From the NCBI GenBank assembly GCA_964502735.1, contig CAZCYD010000011.1, forward strand, positions 1 through 63,077: 63,077 nucleotides of DNA. The letters are read 5' to 3'. Shown piece by piece: positions 35,523-43,781 of this stretch. A model generated the notes under the pieces. That model searched no databases, was not told the DNA's origin, and saw only the letters and a list, made by a program, of their open reading frames with translations. Source of the DNA: JACKAN01 sp964502735 (GTDB taxonomy: Bacteria > Bdellovibrionota > Bdellovibrionia > Bdellovibrionales > UBA1609). Position numbers and translations under genes: made by a program. Each line of letters opens with the position of its first letter. Position 1 is the first letter of the stretch.

Positions 35523-36107
35523 CTAAAACAATTCTCTGAATGACAGGCTAAAACAAGTTGAAGAAACCACCAAAGTCAAAAGCCTAAGATAGAGCACATT
35601 CTTATTGTGTCTTATCCAATTTGCTAAACCCCGAATTATTTCCTCTAAAACAATATGATAATATTCTACGGCTTCTTTAGAATTTATTAGTAATGCCACC
35701 TTGTTCTTCCATCCAGCTTCTTTTGCTGCCGCAAATTCATTTGTTATGAGTTCTTTGATATGATTTTCGAAGTTTTCAATATAGGAAATAGCTTTCAAAA
35801 AATTCACTACAAAATTTTTTATTGAGTAAACTAAAAACGAAAAAGAGGTGAGGAGAGCAAAATATAAGATGAAATCTGATTTGAGAAAATAGAATAATGT
35901 AATCCCGATTAAATTTATCCCCGTGAATACTAAGTACTGAACTGTTCGTTTCCTAATTGATAAGATAAATCCATTAATCTCTAATTCGACCTGTTTCTGA
36001 GCCTCTTCTACCACCCTTTGACTGACTTTGTCTTTGACATGAGCAATTAGTCGGTCTTTGCCTAAAGTAAAGGCGAACTGAATTCCACTAGCAACTAACG
36101 GGTCCAT
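35523..36107 (-). CDS. membrane protein in the DUF2779 operon
   Basis: About 194 residues with two close transmembrane segments (about residues 60-75 and 80-97) and a third probable one near residues 175-190 (LRLLTLVVSSTCFSLSF). The N-terminal 50 residues are a charged helix. No family that I recognise. Its ATG overlaps the stop of the DUF2779 gene (TGATG), so it is made together with it. Confidence 0.6.
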   Translation of the reverse strand: MDPLVASGIQFAFTLGKDRLIAHVKDKVSQRVVEEAQKQVELEINGFILSIRKRTVQYLVFTGINLIGITLFYFLKSDFILYFALLTSFSFLVYSIKNFVVNFLKAISYIENFENHIKELITNEFAAAKEAGWKNKVALLINSKEAVEYYHIVLEEIIRGLANWIRHNKNVLYLRLLTLVVSSTCFSLSFRELF

Positions 36108-37624
36108 CAAGCGCTTACCTTTTTAACTTCCAAATCAAGAGTCTCTAATAAGCGTTCTAAAATAATAACCATCGCAAGAGTGTCTCTTTCACAATACTTT
36201 AAAAGTGCTTTCCTAATCTGTTGTCTTTCAGGGGAATCTTTTTCCATTTCAATCATACGCCCATATTCCATCTGGGCGACATCCCCCTTTTGAATATCCA
36301 AATCTTTATATGAAAATTCAGGGACAAATACAGGGAGCACATTTTTTATAGAACTTGACCCATTGAATTTCGGGTCCCAATACCATCTCTTGGCAAATGG
36401 AACTTCTAGGTCCCACATTCTGTCAATTAGCTGGTTAAGTGGAATAGATAATTCTGGTAATTGCTCCGCGAGCTCTTTAGTTCGATCTCTTTCATAAGTT
36501 TTGTGATAAATAACAATAGAGCCGTTATCGTCTTTAATGTCTGCAAGAAGTCTTGTAGCTAAGGTCTCTGCGGGGTCAGAGTATTCATTGTGTAAATATT
36601 CTTTATGGATAACTTCAGAATTTGGCTTTTCTTTTACATGCAAACTGTATTGGGTGATTAATTGCTTGTGTGGCCATGAACCGTCAAATCTAGGGATGGC
36701 ATAAGCTACGGACTCGTAATCAAGAAAGTAGAGCGGGTAACGAATTTCCTGCAAATGGCTTTTTAGAGCCTCTAACTCAATGTGCACTTCATTTCTCTTG
36801 TATGAATCCACTTCAATTTGCTGATTGGCTGACCATTTAAAATTGTCGGGAGTATCCACAATGTTTATGATACCCGCATCCATTAGTTCGTGTCTTTTTT
36901 TATCGTTGATTCTACTTATCGTATGAATTGAACCTGGCTGGGCTTCATCCCAGCAATGTGACTTGAACTCGCAAATATAAGGGTTGTTGCACTTAGACCC
37001 AATTAGTTCAGAGGGTTCCTTTTCCAAATTTAGGTTCGCCTGTATTAAATCAAGATATTTTTCTACTTCTTCAACGTTACCTTGTACCACCTCATCAAGC
37101 GGCTCGAGCGTAAATAGTTTTTTTAAATCAAGCTCCCCTTGTCTGATGTACTCTCTGTTTAAGTGCATGAGATAGCTATTCTTAACTTTAATACCTGATT
37201 GGGTGAGAACCCATTTTTGAATGGCTACGTCATCATGATGTGCTTTTGGTTCAACTCCATTCGTTGACTTCACTTCTATCAGGTCCCAAGTACCATCATT
37301 GTTGTTTCGAAGTACGTCCACGCGTATGAGCACATTGCAAGCTTTGAATCCTGCCTCAAAAATTGCGGATGCGCCTTCTTGTACTGCCTTTAGGGTTTTC
37401 GCAATCGCTAAATCCGACGCTTTGTGACTTTCAGAAATTAACACGCCCCCTGGGAAATACTTTGTAGCGAGTTCTCCGACAGCTGTTCCCTGATCAAAAA
37501 TGTTTTGTTGAAACGGGGTGACGGGGTCCGCAAGCTCTCTTTTGTGGTGATATAACCACAATGCCTTTAAGCACTTTCTACCTGTGCAATATTGAGATTT
37601 TGATAGTCTATAAATCTTGGACAT
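36107..37624 (-). CDS. DUF2779 family nuclease
   Basis: 505 residues. The N-terminus CTGRKCLKALWLYHHKRE and DLIEVKSTNGVE (about residue 115) belong to a Cas4/RecB-like PD-(D/E)xK domain; CNNPYICEFKSHCW supplies further Cys for a possible Fe-S site. The C-terminal part is DUF2779, with FLDYESVAYAIPRFDG (a DEDD exonuclease-like ExxD) and LLKYCERDTLAMVIILERL. The family occurs in mobile islands and is suspected to process DNA or RNA; its role is not known to me. First gene of a three-gene coupled operon. Confidence 0.72.
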   Translation of the reverse strand: MSKIYRLSKSQYCTGRKCLKALWLYHHKRELADPVTPFQQNIFDQGTAVGELATKYFPGGVLISESHKASDLAIAKTLKAVQEGASAIFEAGFKACNVLIRVDVLRNNNDGTWDLIEVKSTNGVEPKAHHDDVAIQKWVLTQSGIKVKNSYLMHLNREYIRQGELDLKKLFTLEPLDEVVQGNVEEVEKYLDLIQANLNLEKEPSELIGSKCNNPYICEFKSHCWDEAQPGSIHTISRINDKKRHELMDAGIINIVDTPDNFKWSANQQIEVDSYKRNEVHIELEALKSHLQEIRYPLYFLDYESVAYAIPRFDGSWPHKQLITQYSLHVKEKPNSEVIHKEYLHNEYSDPAETLATRLLADIKDDNGSIVIYHKTYERDRTKELAEQLPELSIPLNQLIDRMWDLEVPFAKRWYWDPKFNGSSSIKNVLPVFVPEFSYKDLDIQKGDVAQMEYGRMIEMEKDSPERQQIRKALLKYCERDTLAMVIILERLLETLDLEVKKVSA

Positions 37625-37806
37625 GACGAACTCTTATCGGCAAATTTCCAAGATGTTTCAGTGTATTAATTGAGATACCCAGACAAATGTCCAACAACTA
37701 ATGCTGAAATTAAGTCCTATTTAATATGTTTAGGTTTAATCACACTAACGAATTCGCCAGCAGTTTGAGCATTTGCAAAGTTAAATAAAAAACAAGATAA
37801 ATATTT

Positions 37807-38109
37807 TCACAAAAAATTCCCCATGTTTATTTCTATTTTATGAACATTGAACCTTACATCTCCTGGAAAAAGCACTTTTAAAACTTCCTCCCCTGTCGTT
37901 TCATGTGGGTCAGGTTCAGCAAACAAAAGTTGATGAATAGATATTTTTAAAACTGAGGCGACTTTTTTAATCTGGACAGGATTTATTGATTTTCGTCCTG
38001 TGGTCCAAGCATGAATTGTTTGCACTGGAACACCAGCTTCTTTTGCAAGTTTAGATAATGATAAACCTTTGGCTCCACAAATCTCATTTAATTTAGACGC
38101 TAATTTCAT
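37807..38109 (-). CDS. XRE family repressor-like protein
   Basis: 100 residues; residues 5-60 form a Cro/C1-type helix-turn-helix (GLSLSKLAKEAGVPVQTIHAWTTGRKSINPVQIKKVASVL). The C-terminal 40 residues could be a dimerisation arm. It is the gene nearest the right end of the island, facing inward, with a palindromic site upstream that may be its operator, so it is the probable island regulator. Confidence 0.75.
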   Translation of the reverse strand: MKLASKLNEICGAKGLSLSKLAKEAGVPVQTIHAWTTGRKSINPVQIKKVASVLKISIHQLLFAEPDPHETTGEEVLKVLFPGDVRFNVHKIEINMGNFL

Positions 38110-38154
38110 ACCTACCCTTTACTTTCGGTAAAAAAAATTAGCTCTGCAACAACG

Positions 38155-38191
38155 TTCCCTAATCGTGGAAACGGCTTCCTCGATTAGGGAA
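38155..38191. promoter_or_regulatory. candidate operator of the XRE repressor
   Basis: TTCCCTAATCG (38155-38165) and CGATTAGGGAA (38181-38191) form a perfect 11-bp inverted repeat with a 15-base spacer, 46 bases ahead of the XRE start. The half-site contains GTTCC/GGAAAC-like sub-repeats. This arrangement fits an autoregulatory operator. Confidence 0.5.
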
Positions 38192-38267
38192 ACTCCCAAT
38201 TGAGACCATTTATAAACTCATCTCTAATGCGAGATAAATTGCCTCTAAGAGGAGTTGAGGGTTAGGT

Positions 38268-38316
38268 ACTACAAAATGACTACAGAATCAGAGCGTGAAC
38301 TACAGCAAGTACTACA
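38268..38316 (+). other. ACTACA repeats near the right end, candidate integrase arm sites
   Basis: Four copies of ACTACA at 38268, 38279, 38299 and 38311, all in the same direction, with three preceded by GT or GA. Two more copies occur at 18861 and 18871 beside attL. Direct repeats near both att ends are typical arm-type sites of lambda-like integrases. The 380-base gap 38110-38489 holds only these repeats, the operator and the terminator; no gene is seen. Confidence 0.5.
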
Positions 38317-38440
38317 ATGGTTTGCAACTGCCATGATTTCGCGTGATTTACTGTGATATTAAGTAGAACACTTTAGAGTCAGTTCTCCTAACTGAAGAAT
38401 TTATAATTGTCTGTTTTTATTAAACTTTTCTTAAAATAAA

Positions 38441-38464
38441 AAAACCACCTGGTGAGGTGGTTTT
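38441..38464 (-). terminator. terminator downstream of the tRNA
   Basis: AAAACCACCT-GGTG-AGGTGGTTTT on plus. On the minus strand the stem is followed by TTTTATTTTAAG. It sits 26 bases beyond the tRNA 3' end and so ends the rpsU-rpoD-tRNA transcript. It lies inside the island, so the element would bring its own end to this transcript. Confidence 0.75.
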
Positions 38465-38489
38465 CTTGTGTCTGCGACTTGAGTTAATT

Positions 38490-38566
38490 TGGTAGGGGCT
38501 CCAGGACTCGAACCTGGGATCCTCCGGTTATGAGCCGGATGCTTTAACCAACTAAGCTAAGCCCCC
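38490..38566 (-). tRNA. tRNA with CAT anticodon (Met elongator or Ile2)
   Basis: 77 nt, CCA encoded. Acceptor GGGGGCT/AGCCCCT with a G1-T72 pair, D arm around GTTGGTTA, anticodon stem TCCGG/CCGGA with loop CTCATAA, T arm CCAGG/CCTGG with TTCGAGT. Anticodon CAT reads Met, or Ile if C34 becomes lysidine; the body alone does not decide it. Only nine bases separate its 5' end from the rpoD stop, so it is probably cotranscribed. It is the attachment site of the genomic island. Confidence 0.95.
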
Positions 38567-38575
38567 GAAAAAGTG

Positions 38576-40429
38576 CTATTCTTCAAGCATCTTCATCGGG
38601 GGTGTCAACTTTCCCTCGATGAAGGCCCTCAACTTACCCGACCTTGAGGGATGGCGCAACTTCCGAAGTGCCTTTGCCTCAATTTGTCGAATTCTTTCCC
38701 TGGTTACGTTAAAGTCCTGACCCACCTCTTCCAAGGTGTGATCACTCTCTTCCCCTATACCAAACCTCATGCGAAGAACCTTCTCCTCACGAGTTGTTAG
38801 AGTCGACAGAACTCGTCGAGTCTGTTCAGCTAAATTTAAATTAACTATAGCCTCGGCAGGATTTATAACTTTTTTATCCTCGATAAAGTCTCCAAGGTGT
38901 GAGTCTTCTTCCTCACCCACCGGAGTCTCTAAACTAATAGGCTCCTTGGCAATTTTGAGAACCTTTCTGACCTTATCCACCGGCATATCCATTTTCTCGG
39001 CTATTTCTTCGGGGTTAGGCTCCCTACCTAGCTCTTGTACCAACAAACGAGAGGTTCTCACCAACTTGTTTATTGTTTCTATCATGTGCACAGGAACCCG
39101 AATAGTTCTTGCTTGGTCGGCAATGGCTCTTGTAATGGCCTGACGTATCCACCAAGTCGCATAAGTTGAAAACTTGTATCCACGTCTATACTCAAATTTA
39201 TCGACAGCCTTCATCAAGCCAATATTGCCCTCTTGGATAAGATCCAAAAACTGAAGGCCTCTGTTGGCGTACTTTTTAGCAATAGAAACCACAAGTCTTA
39301 AGTTGGCTTCCACTAACTCCGCCTTAGCTTTGTCAGCTTCGCGCTCTCCTCGCCAAATAGCTGTGTTGGTATCGCGAATCCACTCAAACACCATTTCAGT
39401 CTCTTTTTCCAACCGCTCAAGTCGCTTATCAGCCTCACTGGCTAATAGATAATGACTTCTGAACTGATTGTAGGACAAGCCTGTTTCTCTTGTCATTTTT
39501 GTCATTTCAACGTCGCTATTAGAAACCTTGGCATACCTTTCTATGAGACTTTTTACGTCCTTAGAAAAAGTGAACTTAACGGCTTCGCGAATGCGCTTTC
39601 TAAGAGTGGTCATTCTAGAGACCAAGTTTTTGAATTTAATAACTACTCGGTTGATGGTCTTTCTATTAAAGTTAATAGACTCGAAAGTCACCATAATCTC
39701 GTTATTCAACTTTTGCAAAGCTGCCTTCGCATCTTCGGCCGCTTCAGGATTTGCGCGAATAGTATCAAACTGCGGCTTTGCCTTCTTTTGATACTTTTTG
39801 ACATGGTCTATAAGCTCATGGATCTTTTCGATATACTCTTTTTCATCAAACTGAGTTTCTTCATCTTCAAGTCCTCGAAAAATAGCCTTTACCTTAATGC
39901 GCCCATCATCTAGCCGTTTGCCCAGATCGATAATTTCCCTAACTCCGATTGGCGACATAAGAATGGCTCGGACAATTTCTCTCTCACCAGCCTCAATTCT
40001 TCTTGCGATTTCAACTTCACCTTCGCGGGTTAGAAGAGAAACGCTTCCCATTTTTCGTAGATAAAGACGTACAGGGTCGTTCCCTTTACTCTCTTCACCC
40101 TTTTCTTCCTTATCTTCGTCTTCGTCCTCAGACTCACTGTCTGAATCAGAAAAAAGGACTCCCTCTTCTTCGTCTTCCTTCTTTTCATCAGACAAGTCTG
40201 AAAGAATTACACCATTAACTTCCAGTGCCTGCATAAAGAGATCGAGCACACCGGCATCCACGAGTCCGGGGTGAAGCATCTCATTGATCTCTTCTATAGA
40301 GATCTCTTCGCGCTCCTTAGCCAATCTCGTAACCTTTTGAATTTCTTCTTGAATTAGTTCTTTCTGCCGCTCTAGTGTCAGCTCATTCTCAGCTTTAGAA
40401 CTACCGTTTTCTTTGGGTTTTTTTGTCAT
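38576..40429 (-). CDS. rpoD: RNA polymerase primary sigma factor (sigma-70)
   Basis: 617 residues. Contains region 1.2, a long non-conserved region, region 2 (RLVVSIAKKYANRGLQFLDLIQEGN and YKFSTYATWWIRQAITRAIADQ), region 3 and region 4 (TLEEVGQDFNVTRERIRQIEAKALRKLRH). The N-terminal third has a highly acidic tract (about residues 85-115, Glu/Asp/Lys-rich). It directs RNA polymerase to housekeeping promoters. Last protein gene of the rpsU-yqeY-dnaG operon, 20 bases after dnaG. Confidence 0.97.
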   Translation of the reverse strand: MTKKPKENGSSKAENELTLERQKELIQEEIQKVTRLAKEREEISIEEINEMLHPGLVDAGVLDLFMQALEVNGVILSDLSDEKKEDEEEGVLFSDSDSESEDEDEDKEEKGEESKGNDPVRLYLRKMGSVSLLTREGEVEIARRIEAGEREIVRAILMSPIGVREIIDLGKRLDDGRIKVKAIFRGLEDEETQFDEKEYIEKIHELIDHVKKYQKKAKPQFDTIRANPEAAEDAKAALQKLNNEIMVTFESINFNRKTINRVVIKFKNLVSRMTTLRKRIREAVKFTFSKDVKSLIERYAKVSNSDVEMTKMTRETGLSYNQFRSHYLLASEADKRLERLEKETEMVFEWIRDTNTAIWRGEREADKAKAELVEANLRLVVSIAKKYANRGLQFLDLIQEGNIGLMKAVDKFEYRRGYKFSTYATWWIRQAITRAIADQARTIRVPVHMIETINKLVRTSRLLVQELGREPNPEEIAEKMDMPVDKVRKVLKIAKEPISLETPVGEEEDSHLGDFIEDKKVINPAEAIVNLNLAEQTRRVLSTLTTREEKVLRMRFGIGEESDHTLEEVGQDFNVTRERIRQIEAKALRKLRHPSRSGKLRAFIEGKLTPPMKMLEE

Positions 40430-40449
40430 CGAATTCCGCTCCTAACGAC

Positions 40450-42342
40450 TTACTTCGATTTGTTGTTATTGTTTAATGACTGTCTAGTTCTTTGGATATT
40501 CATAAACTGTTCCAAATGCTTTTGTCTTTCTTGGGGATCAGGTGACCTCAATTTATCCCTGAGGGTTCGTTGTTTTGTTTTCAAGTCTAGCTCCTGTACT
40601 TTCTTCAAACAATCATTAAATAATTTCTCTAAAGAACCCTCGTCCATTTGCTCCCATGATGTATCAAGGTGACGTGAAATCACTCCCTCAGGCTCAACTT
40701 CATTGGCTAGCAAAGCGGTCAATTTATCAAAGTTATTTGGGTTTTGTCTATAAATCTGAACAAGTTTATCTACAAAAGCTCTAACTTCTTGGCTCAAATA
40801 TTGCTGTCGCTCTGGATTCTCCAGCCAACTCTTTAAAAAGTGTTCCTTAAATAAAAACAAGTTAATTAGATATATCTCAGCTTTTATAGCCTTCTGCAGT
40901 TGAAACTTCCCTCCCTCCTTATTCTCTCCCCTCCTTGAGACACTCGGATCGTCAAAAAAGGTCAATGGACTTGAGGAGTTAGCTGAATTCACAGAGCTGA
41001 CCTTATTTGCGGCCAATTTAACTTTAGGTGCAGGCTTGCTCTCTCCCGCTGACCTTAATACGCTGAGTACCCATTCTGGTTTCTGCTGCAAAGTATCAGC
41101 AATTTCTTCTAAATAGAGCCTTTTTAAAGAGTTGTCGGTAATAGCATTCAAGCTCTCACTCATCTTGTTGACCACTAGGACTTTATCAGAAGGCTGACCG
41201 TGATAGTCCTGAAGATTCTGCTGAAAGATACTCAAAAATAAATCCTGAGCCCCATCAATTAACTTCTTAAACCTCTCTACACCCAATTTTTTTATATAGT
41301 CGTCCGGGTCTAAACTGTCGGGGATTCCGACATATTTTGGAAATAAACCTTCCGCCAACAAAATAGGGAGACTCCTTTCTGCCGCTGTCTGCCCCGAAGA
41401 GTCCCCATCAAAGAGCACAAGAATGTTTTTTGTGAATCTTTTAATGAGCTTAGCGTGATACGGGGTCAAAGCCGTGCCCAGTACAGCCACTACATTTTGA
41501 ACTCCTGCTGAGTATAGGGCCATGAAGTCCATGTAACCCTCAACTACAATGGCCTGATCAGCTGTTCGAATGTATTTAGCGGTCTCATTTAATCCAAAAA
41601 ATATTTTCCCCTTATGAAAGATATCCGATTCTGGACTGTTAATGTACTTGGCGTTGTCGTCACCTAAAGTGCGACCACCAAAGCCAATACAGTCTCCCAA
41701 GTGAGAAATAATGGGAAACATCAAGCGGTTTCTAAATATATCGTAGTAACCACCAGCTTCTTTTTTACGAATTAAACCCAACTGCGAAGACAAGTCTAAA
41801 GGAGCCTGTCTTTTGACTAACTCCTGAGTCAGAGCTTCCCACGAGTCTGGGGCCAATCCGATTTTAAATGTTTTGATTATGTCATCAGATAAACCTCGCT
41901 TAGAGACATATTGAGACCTTGGATCTTTTGGATCTAATGACAGCAAAAATTTATGATACAAATCCGCCGCAAATGCATTCACTTTGTGCATCTGTTGCTT
42001 CTTAGACTTATCTTTATTGTCGTTGTACTTCTTAGAACTCGATGACTCAGGAAGAGGAATTCCTGCCCGTCTAGCTAACTGCTCTACGGCCTCAGGAAAC
42101 GAAAGCCCCTGCATAGCTTGAACGAACGTATAGATATTGCCAGATTTTTTGCAACCAAAACAATAGTACATTTGTTTAGATTCAGTTACTGAAAAGCTTG
42201 GAGTCCTTTCATTGTGGTCGGGAAACGGACACAAACCCGTATGCCGATCCCCAGTTCGCTTTAGATTTGTATATCTAGAGATTTCTCCAACAAGATCACT
42301 TGCATCTCTGACTTTTTCTATGAAATCTGAGTCAAAGGCCAG
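40450..42342 (-). CDS. dnaG: DNA primase
   Basis: Makes RNA primers for replication. About 630 residues if started at the CTG at 42340-42342. CHC2 zinc finger (CPFPDHNERTPSFSV ... YYCFGC), Toprim (VVEGYMDFMAL, LFDGDSSGQTAAERS), and a helical C-terminus that contacts the helicase. The first ATG/GTG/TTG in frame (TTG at 42234) would start just before the zinc-finger Cys and remove the normal N-terminus. The upstream frame reads ...DFIEKVRDASDLVGEISRYTNLK, typical of DnaG, back to CTG with GGAGGG five bases upstream and no other usual start. So a CTG start is the simplest reading. It begins 12 bases after the yqeY stop. Confidence 0.9.
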   Translation of the reverse strand: MAFDSDFIEKVRDASDLVGEISRYTNLKRTGDRHTGLCPFPDHNERTPSFSVTESKQMYYCFGCKKSGNIYTFVQAMQGLSFPEAVEQLARRAGIPLPESSSSKKYNDNKDKSKKQQMHKVNAFAADLYHKFLLSLDPKDPRSQYVSKRGLSDDIIKTFKIGLAPDSWEALTQELVKRQAPLDLSSQLGLIRKKEAGGYYDIFRNRLMFPIISHLGDCIGFGGRTLGDDNAKYINSPESDIFHKGKIFFGLNETAKYIRTADQAIVVEGYMDFMALYSAGVQNVVAVLGTALTPYHAKLIKRFTKNILVLFDGDSSGQTAAERSLPILLAEGLFPKYVGIPDSLDPDDYIKKLGVERFKKLIDGAQDLFLSIFQQNLQDYHGQPSDKVLVVNKMSESLNAITDNSLKRLYLEEIADTLQQKPEWVLSVLRSAGESKPAPKVKLAANKVSSVNSANSSSPLTFFDDPSVSRRGENKEGGKFQLQKAIKAEIYLINLFLFKEHFLKSWLENPERQQYLSQEVRAFVDKLVQIYRQNPNNFDKLTALLANEVEPEGVISRHLDTSWEQMDEGSLEKLFNDCLKKVQELDLKTKQRTLRDKLRSPDPQERQKHLEQFMNIQRTRQSLNNNNKSK

Positions 42343-42354
42343 AGGTCCCTCCAG

Positions 42355-42801
42355 TTATTGTAGCTTTGATTTTACAATATCACTTACTATCTTATTGTCC
42401 GCAGCTCCCTGAGATTTTTCCAGAACAAGCTTCATAACTTTACCCATGTCTTTCATTGACGAGGCCGAAGTCTCACGGATGGCTTCTAACACCAATTCTT
42501 CTATTTTTTCAGGACTCAAAGATTCGGGCAGATAAGACTCTATAATCTGAAGTTCCAGCTTTTCTTTACTAGCAAGGTCCTGACGTTGAGCCTTTTCATA
42601 CTGCTCAATAGAATCTCGCCTTTGCTTAGCCAGCTTCTTTAATACAGTTTGAACCTCATCGTCAGAGATTTCTTTAGGTCGAATTTCTATTTCACAATTT
42701 TTGATTGCAGAATGGATAAACCTCAAGGTTAAAAGTTTATCACTCTCTTTGTTTTTCATAGCCGACTTGACGTCGGCCATGATTTGCTCTTTCAAGCTCA
42801 T
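42355..42801 (-). CDS. yqeY: YqeY/GatB-like domain protein
   Basis: 148 residues of the YqeY family, related to the C-terminal domain of GatB; binds tRNA in related proteins, and its role when free is unclear. MSLKEQIMADVKSAMKNKESDKLLTLRFIHSAIKN at the start and a Lys-rich helical body match the family. GGAGAAATT precedes the ATG. Between rpsU and dnaG, as in many bacteria. Confidence 0.9.
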   Translation of the reverse strand: MSLKEQIMADVKSAMKNKESDKLLTLRFIHSAIKNCEIEIRPKEISDDEVQTVLKKLAKQRRDSIEQYEKAQRQDLASKEKLELQIIESYLPESLSPEKIEELVLEAIRETSASSMKDMGKVMKLVLEKSQGAADNKIVSDIVKSKLQ

Positions 42802-42812
42802 AATTTCTCCGG

Positions 42813-43010
42813 TTACCCGATAAATTTCTTTTGTTTTTTTGCTACACGCTTTCTTGCAGATATTGATTTTTTCTTTTTTCTCACGCTAGGCTTTTCAAAA
42901 TGCTCGCGCTTTTTGACCTCAGAAAGAATACCTGATTTTTCACAAGACTTTTTAAAGCGGCGAAATGCCTGCTCAAAAGATTCTGTATCCCTTAGCTTTA
43001 CGAATGCCAA
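42813..43010 (-). CDS. rpsU: 30S ribosomal protein S21
   Basis: 65 residues, MAFVKLRDTESFEQAFRRFKKSCEKSG and a Lys/Arg-rich tail, a normal S21. Starts with TTG; AGGTGA lies seven bases upstream. S21 helps 30S subunits bind mRNA. First gene of the operon that continues through yqeY, dnaG, rpoD and the tRNA. Confidence 0.95.
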   Translation of the reverse strand: MAFVKLRDTESFEQAFRRFKKSCEKSGILSEVKKREHFEKPSVRKKKKSISARKRVAKKQKKFIG

Positions 43011-43046
43011 CTTATATCACCTGCCTCTCGCGTTAAATGAAAGAAC

Positions 43047-43075
43047 CGTATATCAAAGCCCCCAGACTTTGACAA
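43047..43075 (-). promoter_or_regulatory. candidate sigma-70 promoter of the rpsU operon
   Basis: On the minus strand TTGTCA, 17 bases, TATACG. It lies 37 bases ahead of the rpsU start in the gap to the divergent tadA gene. Near consensus, but experimental support is lacking. Confidence 0.45.
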
Positions 43076-43200
43076 TGCTAGAACTTCGCTAGCCCCCGAT
43101 TGCGCCTATTCTGGGTGTTTATTCTCGTTTCAGGTGTTAATTCTGACGAACTTAAAGCCATTTCTTGACTTCTAACCAAAGAAACCGGAAAAGATTACGC

Positions 43201-43701
43201 ATGATGTCTAAATCTGATGAGCACTACATGGAAAAGGCTCTGGCCCTGGCTCAGATGGCCTATAGTGAAGGCGATGTACCTGTCGGTGCCATCGTGGTAG
43301 ATTCAGAGGGCCGTGTTATAGGTGAGGGTTATAACCAAAAAGAGCAATGGCAAGACCCAACTCTCCACGGCGAACTTATCGCCATAAAAAGAGCCTGTCT
43401 TTCAGCAAAAACTTGGAGACTTTCAGGTTGCACACTTTATACAACTCTAGAGCCTTGCCCCATGTGTGCAGGAGCTATTGTGCAAGCCAGAATTGCAAAA
43501 CTCGTAATTGGAGCTGTTGACCCCAAAGGGGGCGGAGTATTGTCAAAATATCATATAGGCCAGGATCATAAACTTAACCATAGTGTTCAAGTTATCAATG
43601 GCTGCCTAGAATCACAATGTTCAATGTTACTCAAAAAGTTTTTTAAGACTCTCCGTCACCAAAAAAATAAAAATCTAAGTCATGAGATTGGAGACTATTA
43701 A
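43201..43701 (+). CDS. tadA: tRNA adenosine(34) deaminase
   Basis: About 166 residues from ATG 43201 (ATGATG; an upstream in-frame start is weak). Deaminates A34 to inosine in tRNA-Arg. Zinc site: DPTLHGELIAIKRA and TTLEPCPMCAGAIVQARI. In TadA the first motif is usually HAE; here it is HGE, keeping the His ligand and catalytic Glu. GGAAAAG lies nine bases before the start. The C-terminus is extended by about 15 residues, rich in Lys/His. Confidence 0.9.
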   Translation: MMSKSDEHYMEKALALAQMAYSEGDVPVGAIVVDSEGRVIGEGYNQKEQWQDPTLHGELIAIKRACLSAKTWRLSGCTLYTTLEPCPMCAGAIVQARIAKLVIGAVDPKGGGVLSKYHIGQDHKLNHSVQVINGCLESQCSMLLKKFFKTLRHQKNKNLSHEIGDY

Positions 43702-43740
43702 AAACTCTTGAACCCATCAAAGGTTAAAGAAATTTTTGAC

Positions 43741-43762
43741 GCATTTTATCCGCGGATTTGGG
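43741..43762 (-). repeat. REP-like dispersed repeat, copy 2
   Basis: Reads on minus as CCCAAATCCGC followed by GGATAAAATGC; one mismatch to copy 1 at 16861. Again between convergent genes (tadA and the subtilase). Confidence 0.7.
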
Positions 43763-43781
43763 AAGTAAAGAGCGTTGATCC

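Larger units (their letters stand above)
18802..38500. mobile_element. integrated genomic island at a tRNA(CAT) gene
   Basis: About 19.7 kb bounded by TGGTAGGGGCT at 18802-18812 and 38490-38500; the right copy is the 3' end of the tRNA gene including CCA. An integrase lies just inside the left copy. Hexamers ACTACA occur near both ends. Gene content: integrase, excisionase-like, prim-pol/SF3 helicase, small element proteins, then accessory genes of restriction and nuclease type, and an XRE repressor near the right end. There are no capsid, portal or terminase large subunit genes, so it is a satellite-like or plasmid-like integrative element rather than a complete prophage. The boundaries are inferred from the repeat. 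Confidence 0.82.

Noticed and set aside
18802..38500. Complete prophage
   Set aside because: No capsid, portal, tail, lysis or terminase large subunit genes; only replication and integration functions.
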